10,378 nucleotides of DNA from UKL13-2 sp043793345 (GTDB lineage: Bacteria; Pseudomonadota; Gammaproteobacteria; Burkholderiales; Usitatibacteraceae): assembly GCA_043793345.1 (NCBI GenBank), contig JAYVXF010000323.1, positions 1 through 10,378 of the forward strand, given 5' to 3'. The notes under the pieces are model-generated. The model searched no databases. It worked only from the letters and a program-made list of their open reading frames with translations, and was not told the DNA's origin. Both the position numbers and the translations under genes were made by a program. Of the stretch, positions 5,101-10,378 are shown in pieces. The stretch's first letter is position 1; each line of letters begins with the position of its first letter.

Positions 5101-7471
5101 GGTGCAAAGTGCGACGCCGGGTGGCTATGCCGTCAGTGTTGCGCCTGGCGCACTCAATGCGGGCGGCGCCAATACCAACACCAGCGCTGCCACGCTCACG
5201 GTGACTGCCGCACCGGTCGGGCCGTTTGCGTATGTGCCGAATTTCGGAAGTTTCTCTGGCACCACGGTGTCGGTAATTGATACGGCAACTAACACCGTTG
5301 TCGCGACGGTGACGGTGGGTAACGGGCCGGTGGCAGCCGTCGTCAACGCCGCTGGCACGCGGGCGTACATCGCAAACCAGCAGGGCAACAGCGTTTCGGT
5401 GATCGATACCGCCACCAACACGGTCGTGGCCACCGTGCCGGTGGGCTCGCAGCCTGCCGGGATCGCGGTCAATCCGGCCGGCACGCGTTTGTACGCACCG
5501 AATCAGACCAGCAACAACTTGACCGTGATCGACGCGACCACCAACACCGTTATCACCACCGTGGCGGGTCTGGCGTTCCCGGTTGGCGCGGTGGTGAATC
5601 CCTCTGGCAGCAGAGTTTACGTGACGACATTCTCCAGTAATGCAGTTGCGGTGCTTGACACTGCCACCAACGCCGTCATCGCCACCATCCCGGTGTGCGC
5701 GTCACCGTTCGTGCCGGTCATCAACCCAACGGGCACGCGGGTCTATGTGGACTGCACCAGCGGCACCGTCTCGGTGATTGATACCGCGACCAATCTTGTC
5801 GCGGCGACTGTTCCGGTCGGCACCAACGCGCGCGGCATTGCCGTCAATCCAGCCGGCACGGCCGTGTACGTGGCAAACAATGGCAGCAATACGATTTCCG
5901 TGATCAGCACGGCGACCAACACGGTCACCGCGACCTTACCGTCACCGGGCGGCCCGCTGGGCGGCGCGTTCAATCCCGCAGGCACGCGTTTTTACGTTGC
6001 CAACAGTAGCGCCAATAGCGTCTCGGTATTTGATACGGCCACCAATAGTCTTGTTGCAACCGTGCCCGTCGGCGCAAATCCATTCGGCATCGGCATCGTG
6101 CCCGCTGCGGTAGGACCCACGCCCATTGTCTCGCTGGTTCCCGGCGCGCTCGCCTTCGGCACGCGCACCTTGAGCACCACCAGTCCGCCGAGCACGGTGG
6201 CGCTGGGGAATGCAGGCACCGCACTGCTGACGATTACGAGCATCACCGCCAGCGGCGACTATGCGTTTACCACCAGTTGTCCATTGGCGCCGAGCACGCT
6301 GGCGGTCGGTATTGCCTGCCCGATCAACGTCACCTTCACGCCACTGGCGGTGGGCGCGCGTCCCGGCAGCATCACGATTGTGAGCAACGCCCCCGGTTCT
6401 CCGCACACCATCGGACTTTCCGGTACCGGCAGCGGAGGAGCCGTACCTAACGTAAGCCTGGCCCCCGCCGCACTCGCCTTCGGCACACAGACGGTCAACA
6501 CCGCGAGTGCATTGCGAAGTGTGGTCGTCAGCAACACCGGCTTCGCCAACCTCCTCATCAGCAGCATTGGCATCAGCGCGCCCTTCAGCCGGGTGCCACT
6601 GGGTGCGGCGATACCACCCGATTGTGGCGGCTCGGTGGCACCGGGCAACAGCTGCCAGATTGGCGTCATCTTTTCCCCCGCCAGCGGCGGCCCGCTGACC
6701 GGCCAGATCAGCATCATCGACAACGCCACCGGTAGTCCGCGCACAGTCGGATTAAGTGGCACCGGCGTAGCGGTCCCGGTCGCGGTGATCAGCGCCAGTG
6801 CGGTGCTGGCCTTTGGTGACCAGGTGATCAACAGCGCGGCGAGCGTGCAGAATCTCATCATCAGCAACACCGGCACCGCAACGCTTAACATCAGCGCGAT
6901 CACGCTCACCGGCACCAATGCGGCCAACTTCACCCTTACCGGTCAGAGTGGCTGCGTAAGTGTCGCGCCGGGAGGCAACTGCACGCTGCCCGTCACCTTC
7001 GCCACCACCACCGTTGGTGCCAGGACCGCACAGGTCAACATCACCAGCAACGCGCAGAACGCCGCACTCGTCAACACGGTGAGTCTGACCGGCAACGGCA
7101 TCCTCGCCCCACGCCCGGTGGTGAATGTCACGGCGACGGCGATTGGCTATGGCAACGTCATCTTTGGTGGTGCGACCCCGAACCAGATCGTCACACTGAC
7201 CAATAGTGGGGGGCAGGCGATGAACATCCCGAGCATTGTGGTCACGGGTGACTTTATGCAGATGAACAACTGCGGAACCGGCCTGGCCTCGCTCGCCAGT
7301 TGCACCATCAGCATCATATTTGCGCCGCTAGGGCAGGGCGTGCGATTCGGTGAACTCATACTCACCAGCAGCGCCACCAGCAGCCCGGACCGGATCCAGC
7401 TCTCCGGTACCGGCTGCCGCTGGTTCAGCCAGGCGCAGAGCAGGCTCTTCCTGACCAGTTGCGGGTCATAA
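2126..7471 (+). CDS. Giant secreted mosaic protein: two YVTN propellers, FN3, beta-helix-like stalk and five choice-of-anchor D domains
   Basis: This is a 1781-residue exported protein. The signal peptide MKSLFATIASVLMLAAASLA ends near AQAQ-PF, at residues 23/24. Approximate domain order: YVTN seven-bladed propeller 24-311 (repeated SVIDTATNTVVATVPVG and VNPAGTRAYVAN); FN3-like 318-408; Gly/Thr/Val-rich repetitive stalk 412-776, like a beta-helix of adhesins; choice-of-anchor D (ASPM/SPD-2/HYDIN-like Ig fold) 777-905; unassigned Cys-containing beta domain 905-1030; second YVTN propeller 1031-1329; four choice-of-anchor D domains 1332-1435, 1439-1547, 1550-1657 and 1661-1763, each ending in LSGTG or LTGNG; then a tail CRWFSQAQSRLFLTSCGS. 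The Ig-like domains carry Cys pairs, fitting an oxidising compartment. No membrane anchor, LPXTG, autotransporter barrel or catalytic motif was seen. Surface adhesion, matrix or ligand-binding roles are inferred. ATG 2090 is the longest possible start. Confidence 0.9.
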   Translation: MKSLFATIASVLMLAAASLAQAQPFAYIPNNGSNNVSVINTVTNIVVATVPVGSLPVGVAVNPGGARVYITNSSGNSVSVIDTATNTVTATVPVGAFPQGVALNPAGTRVYVANNVAGNVSVIDATNNTVVATVTVGTSPVGVAVNPAGTRAYVTNSSASVSVIDTTNNTVVATIPLANSPGGIAVNPAGTRAYVPISNINTVAVIDTTNNTVLTTVAVGQAPRAVAVNPAGTLVYVANSGGTIVSVINTSTNTVVATVPVGTAPRGVAINPAGTRAYVANQGSSSVSVIDTATNTVVATVPVGASPIALGQFVGGPVPTVPGAPTAATAVAGDASATVSYTPPAFNGGSTITTYTATSNPPGIQGFATGGPIIVNGLTNGTAYTFTVTATNGVGVGPPSAPSNSVTPAAALVACQFIPTSGAWIVPANWSNCASGNGVPAGTPGTANRADILGKTATLPTGTLNVGDINLSGTAVIQGTGLSTSTLNVVAAGSTAWGIGSYTFQNMTVVFTGSFPVDARNGLLSVNNSVLVVSTPSSGIAAGAVTITGVGAKISNGGVFLLNTSLTMTAGGAFENNSGASFSPQAPITVNGSFVNQGAFVTQAGFPITLANAAAFSQPAASGFIAGDGIIAAIGQVLTVANGLIVGSATFNVGTLSNTGAVVAPTSLGMIGTVTVNGNYVSGPAASVNIKIAAGMPSPVSDQLVVSGTSTLTNGIANFAYIDAGFGPYVPVQGNTFNFITAAATAGTFSSFTFPPSGNVVSLTYTPTVVQFVVGAPVAPAITVAGTTTFPSTAVGASSGVQAITITNSGTGTLTLNSITHSNASVFPDTLGGPAPNATHYCGFGSLAGGVPNTGVPINIAPAASCVLNLIFSPNAVGALTGTITVNSNAPTSPTAIALSGTGLAASAPSMTVAFAPATVAVNTNAALTLTLTNPAASSAFIGSGSVTIPAGLTATPPGSNTCGTFGSVGGGVYSFGMGFIPAMGSCTIVLTVQSATPGGYAVSVAPGALNAGGANTNTSAATLTVTAAPVGPFAYVPNFGSFSGTTVSVIDTATNTVVATVTVGNGPVAAVVNAAGTRAYIANQQGNSVSVIDTATNTVVATVPVGSQPAGIAVNPAGTRLYAPNQTSNNLTVIDATTNTVITTVAGLAFPVGAVVNPSGSRVYVTTFSSNAVAVLDTATNAVIATIPVCASPFVPVINPTGTRVYVDCTSGTVSVIDTATNLVAATVPVGTNARGIAVNPAGTAVYVANNGSNTISVISTATNTVTATLPSPGGPLGGAFNPAGTRFYVANSSANSVSVFDTATNSLVATVPVGANPFGIGIVPAAVGPTPIVSLVPGALAFGTRTLSTTSPPSTVALGNAGTALLTITSITASGDYAFTTSCPLAPSTLAVGIACPINVTFTPLAVGARPGSITIVSNAPGSPHTIGLSGTGSGGAVPNVSLAPAALAFGTQTVNTASALRSVVVSNTGFANLLISSIGISAPFSRVPLGAAIPPDCGGSVAPGNSCQIGVIFSPASGGPLTGQISIIDNATGSPRTVGLSGTGVAVPVAVISASAVLAFGDQVINSAASVQNLIISNTGTATLNISAITLTGTNAANFTLTGQSGCVSVAPGGNCTLPVTFATTTVGARTAQVNITSNAQNAALVNTVSLTGNGILAPRPVVNVTATAIGYGNVIFGGATPNQIVTLTNSGGQAMNIPSIVVTGDFMQMNNCGTGLASLASCTISIIFAPLGQGVRFGELILTSSATSSPDRIQLSGTGCRWFSQAQSRLFLTSCGS
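2195..3058 (+). repeat. First YVTN beta-propeller: tandem 123-126 bp repeats
   Basis: The (V/L/I)NP-G motif codons begin at 2306, 2432, 2558, 2681, 2807 and 2933, giving a pitch of 126, 126, 123, 126 and 126 bp (41-42 residues). With the opening strand PFAYIPNNGSNNVSVI this makes seven blades. The pitch and the motif order VSVIDT-TNTVVATVPVG-GVAVNPAGTR-YVAN are those of the YVTN propeller family. Confidence 0.9.
5219..6113 (+). repeat. Second YVTN beta-propeller: tandem 123-126 bp repeats
   Basis: The motif codons begin at 5342, 5468, 5594, 5720, 5843 and 5969 (126, 126, 126, 123 and 126 bp), after an opening strand GPFAYVPNFGSFSGTTVSVI. This again gives seven blades. One blade region carries two extra Cys (IPVCASPF and YVDCTSG), which the first propeller lacks and which could form a disulfide. 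The two propellers opening with near-identical PFAY(I/V)PN strands suggests duplication of the whole propeller within one gene. Confidence 0.88.
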
Positions 7472-7492
7472 TTTTTGCGCCACTTCCGACGG

Positions 7493-7519
7493 CTCGTCGT
7501 TCGCCGGGACGACGAGTTT
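7493..7519 (+). terminator. Stem-loop terminator after the YVTN mosaic gene
   Basis: CTCGTCGT (7493-7500), loop TCGCCGGG, and ACGACGAG (7509-7516) form a perfect 8-bp stem. It starts 21 bp after the stop codon and is followed by TTTC. The T-tract is short, so termination may be only partial. Another hairpin follows at 7522. Confidence 0.55.
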
Positions 7520-7521
7520 CA

Positions 7522-7539
7522 GGGGTTTTGATAAACCCC
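7522..7539. other. Perfect small hairpin overlapping the third 66-bp element
   Basis: GGGGTTT (7522-7528), loop TGAT, and AAACCCC (7533-7539) form a perfect 7-bp stem. Its right arm is also the left arm of the larger hairpin 7533-7598, so an RNA could form only one of the two at a time. It may instead be part of the termination region of the upstream gene. Confidence 0.5.
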
Positions 7540-7598
7540 AGCACCGGCGAGCCTCGTAGCCCGAAGCACCGCCACAAGCCGCGCCAATGGTGGAGTTT
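7533..7598. repeat. 66-bp hairpin-forming intergenic element, copy 3 (diverged)
   Basis: The arms AAACCCCAGCACCGGCG (7533-7549) and CGCCAATGGTGGAGTTT (7582-7598) pair over most of 17 positions. The loop retains GCCTCGTAGCCCG, then CGCCACAAGCCGCGCC, matching copies 1 and 2. The total length is 66 bp as in the others. The leader sequence shared by copies 1 and 2 does not continue here, so the element is separable from the leader-signal peptide cassette. Confidence 0.6.
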
Positions 7599-7633
7599 TG
7601 TTGGCCAATTTACCAGACCTCGAACTGGCGGCA

Positions 7634-7662
7634 TTGACCACCTCATTCGAACACTGTAAATT
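7634..7662 (+). promoter_or_regulatory. Sigma70-like promoter for the BNR gene
   Basis: TTGACC (7634-7639), 17 nt, then TAAATT (7657-7662) match 5/6 and 4/6 of the consensus at ideal spacing. Transcription would start near 7669, giving a leader of about 134 nt. In the remainder of the gap, 7663-7790, I see only a 4-bp hairpin CCGC-att-GCGG at 7761-7771 and no small gene. Confidence 0.5.
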
Positions 7663-7790
7663 CAGATCGCGTCGGCAGACAGTGAGCGACATCAGTCAGT
7701 CGTGGATCGCGATTGCACTGAACAAGAAATTACCAATGCACTGCTGAGCCGGCGTCGGAACCGCATTGCGGGTCGTTAGCGCACACAACA

Positions 7791-7797
7791 GGGAGAG
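7791..7797 (+). promoter_or_regulatory. Strong ribosome binding site of the BNR gene
   Basis: GGGAGAG is preceded by ACA and placed 5 nt before ATG 7803 (7 nt from the GGAG core). It fixes the start and matches the beginning of an obvious signal peptide. Confidence 0.75.
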
Positions 7798-7802
7798 CAC
7801 GC

Positions 7803-10378
7803 ATGGACGCACCACGCATCGTTCGGTTTTTATCTATTACGGTCGTCGCGCTACTTGCCTCTGCGGCCGGCATTCAAAACGCACTCGCGCAATGGACTTT
7901 TCGCGCCTCGCCCGACCCGATAGTTCGCAACGTCAGCGTGTTTGCGAATACGCCGGCAACAGGCACGAATACATTGATCGCTTCAACGCTGACCGACGGG
8001 ATGTTCAAGGGTACCGAAACGACGACGGGAACGACGTGGCAAAAAATCGGCACTGGAATTCCGATTGTGCAAATGCGCGCGCACGCGACGGTATCTTCAT
8101 CGATTTTTTATGCGGCTTCACAAGGCGCGGGTGTGTTTAGCACCATTGATGGGGGCGCGAGTTGGGTCGCGGTCAATGGCAACGGTGCAACCGCGCTGCC
8201 TTGTCTGGACGTTCGCACCATTGCAATACCCGTCACGACGACACCGCGCACACTGCTCGTGGCGACCTTTTGCAGAAACAACAGCGGCGTCTTCCGCGGT
8301 ATCGACGATGGCGTGAATCCGGTGGTGTGGACGCGTTTGGGTCCAGCAGCAGGGATCGCAAATTCGCTCCCTGGTGACGTGCAGTCGTCTGCGCTCACCC
8401 GTATCGGCTCTGGCCCAACCACCATCCATTTCCTTGCCACCGCCAACTACGGCATATTCAGAAGCGGAGACGATGGCGCGACCTGGGTGTCGGCGAACAA
8501 TGGAATCACCGGTAGCAGTAATGCGTTCAACGTGAGCTTTAGCGGATCAACGGCTGCGGACTCGAACAATGTGCTTGCCTACATGCACGGCAGCGGCATT
8601 TACCGCTCGACCGATAGTGGCTCGAACTGGACTCCCTCCAACGGCGGCCTTCCAGCAAATTTCGCGGGCCTCGGTGGCATCAATCGTGAATCCCTGCAGA
8701 TTCTCTACATCGGCCTCGATAAAGCAGGCGTGTACAAAACCATCGATGGCGGCCTGAACTGGACTGCCTGGGGCATCACTGCGGCCGACGGCAGCGCCAC
8801 CTACACGCGTGGGATCACGAGCACCGCAACCGCCGGCACCTACTACCTCGCCACCCTTAACGGCATCAAGAAGACCATCAACGATGGTGTGACTCTTCAA
8901 GGATTGGGCAACATGTCGGGCGGACGCATCAATGCCGTCACGCATGATCGCGACAATCCGAGTATTGCGTATCTTGCGCTGCACTTTCCGATCAGGATCA
9001 ACTACATCTACGGCGACTACAACAACAACGCCACGTTCACGCCGATCGAGAGCGGCATCACCGGTGCCACGACAGACGGCGTGGTTTATCAGGACCGCCT
9101 GACACCGGCCACGCTCTACGTTTCCACCAATAATCGCGGCATTTTCAAGAGCACCAACAGCGGCGCGTCATTCACTGCCATCAATAGCGGTCTGCCGAAT
9201 ATGATCGGCCAGATTAACCGGCTTGCCATCGACCCCGTCAATTCGCAGATCCTGTATTTAGGATTGGGCGACGCGGCGGGAGTATACAAGAGCACCAACG
9301 GTGGCGTGAGCTGGTTGCCATCGAGCGTCGGCTTGTCTTCGTCACTCGCCTTGTCGATCAACCACGTCACGGTTGACGGCAACAATCCCGCCACCGTCTG
9401 GGTTGCCACCGGTGCTGGCGTGTTCAAGTCCACCAACAGCGGAGCGAATTGGACGCTGATGTACTCGGCCGTGGATGGTGCCGGCTCTGCGTTGCCCACT
9501 GCTATCGTGCGTGTGCGCCAGGGAAATTTCAATGAAATCTATATCGCCAACAACCATGCGAATGCCAACGGAACGTTGACGGCGAGTTCCGGCATCCATC
9601 AGAGTCTCGATGGGGGTGCTACCTGGACCAACATCCTGCAAAATCAGCGGGGCTCGCAGGTTCGTGTCACCACCTCCGGCACCATCTATGCCGGCGCCTC
9701 GGCCCAGATCGGCAACCCGGCGGTTTATTTGTCCACCAACGGCGGAACTTCTTTTACGTCCTATTCGACCAACCTGCAGGGCAGCGATATTCGCAGCTTG
9801 GGTTTTGCGGCTGATGACAGCGCGGTAATTTCACTATCGTTGGAGAACGGTTTCTACACCAACGATGCGGTTCCAACGCCGCCTACGGTCGCAGTGTCCA
9901 CAGCCATTGCCGAGGCACCTTTTGTGATGACCACGCTCTACTTCGACCCGCAGGCGACCAATACCACCAGTGCAGTGAAGGCGGTCACTGTGACGAACAA
10001 CAGTGTCATGACGGCGAATATCACCGGGTTCGGTACCAATAACAACGAGTTCACAGTGCAAAGCCATACCTGCGGGTCTGCTCTCGCACCGGCGGCATCC
10101 TGCACGGTGAATGTCGTTTTCAGTCCATCCAATATCGGCGACAGAAGCGGCACGCTTACCGCCGCCGGCCCTGTCTCCGGCATAGCCGTCCCACTGGGCG
10201 GCATCGGCACCGGCGCACAACCCGCCGGCCTGTACTCGATGATTCCCGGCATGGTACCTGCCTATCCCGGGCTGGCCAATACCGCAAACCTGCGCGAATT
10301 GAGTTTCGGCAATCAGGCAATCGGCACGTCACGCACGCTTTCCTTCGACTTGAAAAGTATCGGCAGTGTTCCGTTGAA
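7803..10378 (+). CDS. Secreted BNR/Asp-box propeller protein with choice-of-anchor D domains, 3' end missing
   Basis: The frame is open from ATG 7803 to the window edge, with 858 residues visible. The signal peptide MDAPRIVRFLSITVVALLAS... ends at ALA-QW (residues 29/30). Residues about 45-680 hold at least nine Asp-box (BNR) motifs of the S-x-(D/N)-x-G-x-x-(W/F) type near residues 113, 220, 269, 312, 449, 496, 542, 600 and 643, for example STIDGGASW, RSTDSGSNW and KSTNGGVSW. This is typical of the beta-propellers found in sialidases and in many non-enzymatic exported proteins. I see no sialidase catalytic signature (no clear FRIP motif or arginine triad), so no enzyme call is made. Residues about 693-804 are a choice-of-anchor D domain (Cys pair HTCGSALAPAASC, ending GGIGTG). 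A second begins near LRELSFGNQAIG and is cut off. The domain type is shared with the upstream mosaic protein, but the signal peptide and leader differ. Confidence 0.88.
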   Translation, partial: MDAPRIVRFLSITVVALLASAAGIQNALAQWTFRASPDPIVRNVSVFANTPATGTNTLIASTLTDGMFKGTETTTGTTWQKIGTGIPIVQMRAHATVSSSIFYAASQGAGVFSTIDGGASWVAVNGNGATALPCLDVRTIAIPVTTTPRTLLVATFCRNNSGVFRGIDDGVNPVVWTRLGPAAGIANSLPGDVQSSALTRIGSGPTTIHFLATANYGIFRSGDDGATWVSANNGITGSSNAFNVSFSGSTAADSNNVLAYMHGSGIYRSTDSGSNWTPSNGGLPANFAGLGGINRESLQILYIGLDKAGVYKTIDGGLNWTAWGITAADGSATYTRGITSTATAGTYYLATLNGIKKTINDGVTLQGLGNMSGGRINAVTHDRDNPSIAYLALHFPIRINYIYGDYNNNATFTPIESGITGATTDGVVYQDRLTPATLYVSTNNRGIFKSTNSGASFTAINSGLPNMIGQINRLAIDPVNSQILYLGLGDAAGVYKSTNGGVSWLPSSVGLSSSLALSINHVTVDGNNPATVWVATGAGVFKSTNSGANWTLMYSAVDGAGSALPTAIVRVRQGNFNEIYIANNHANANGTLTASSGIHQSLDGGATWTNILQNQRGSQVRVTTSGTIYAGASAQIGNPAVYLSTNGGTSFTSYSTNLQGSDIRSLGFAADDSAVISLSLENGFYTNDAVPTPPTVAVSTAIAEAPFVMTTLYFDPQATNTTSAVKAVTVTNNSVMTANITGFGTNNNEFTVQSHTCGSALAPAASCTVNVVFSPSNIGDRSGTLTAAGPVSGIAVPLGGIGTGAQPAGLYSMIPGMVPAYPGLANTANLRELSFGNQAIGTSRTLSFDLKSIGSVPL

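Noticed and set aside
5942..6933. Minus-strand open frames under the second propeller and the Ig-like domains
   Set aside because: Shadow frames of a GC-rich repeat gene with no recognisable domain.
7766..8140. Plus-strand open frame overlapping the start of the BNR gene
   Set aside because: The overlapping frame from 7803 has a signal peptide, a strong ribosome site and Asp-box motifs and stays open to the edge. This one has none and is out of frame with it.
7803..9800. Sialidase enzyme call from the Asp-boxes
   Set aside because: Asp-boxes are structural. No clear catalytic arginine triad, FRIP motif or Tyr/Glu nucleophile arrangement was found.

Overview
The window (about 60% GC by eye) looks like an accessory region of a Gram-negative, probably betaproteobacterial, chromosome. 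The reasons are the codon usage, the intergenic inverted repeats of the CGTCATTCCCGC...GCGGGAATGACG type (like neisserial dRS3 and related proteobacterial repeats), and the choice-of-anchor D domains common in secreted betaproteobacterial proteins. The genus cannot be named from sequence alone.

The whole window is given to three large, co-oriented, signal-peptide-bearing, all-beta repeat proteins on the + strand. (1) 183-1841: a 552-residue RCC1-type seven-bladed propeller ending in a type I dockerin-like domain with two calcium loops. (2) 2126-7471: a 1781-residue mosaic of a seven-bladed YVTN propeller, an FN3-like domain, a beta-helix-like stalk, a choice-of-anchor D domain, an unassigned Cys-containing beta domain, a second seven-bladed YVTN propeller, four more choice-of-anchor D domains and a short Cys-containing tail. 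(3) 7803 to beyond the right edge: a BNR/Asp-box propeller protein followed by one complete and one starting choice-of-anchor D domain; only its first 858 residues are visible.

The spaces between genes are more structured than usual. Each gene is preceded by a copy of one 66-bp element that folds into a long-arm hairpin (41-106, 1984-2049, 7533-7598). For the first two genes this element is part of an ungapped 142-nt direct repeat (about 88% identical by hand count) running up to the start codon, with similarity continuing into the signal peptide. dRS3-like repeats lie just left of both copies, and the one between genes 1 and 2 is nested inside a longer palindrome (1850-1973). Gene 1 therefore sits between two direct repeats, as a unit that could be lost, gained or shuffled. 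The 331-bp gap before gene 3 holds a stem-loop terminator candidate, a second hairpin that competes with the 66-bp element for the same bases, and a good sigma70-like promoter.

No enzyme active site, regulator, transporter or RNA gene was recognised. The genes most likely encode exported binding, adhesion or matrix proteins made from shuffled propeller and Ig-like modules. No membrane or wall anchor and no secretion partner is visible. The most original observations are the shared hairpin-leader-signal peptide cassette and the dockerin on an RCC1 propeller with no cohesin in view; a wholly new system cannot be claimed from this window.
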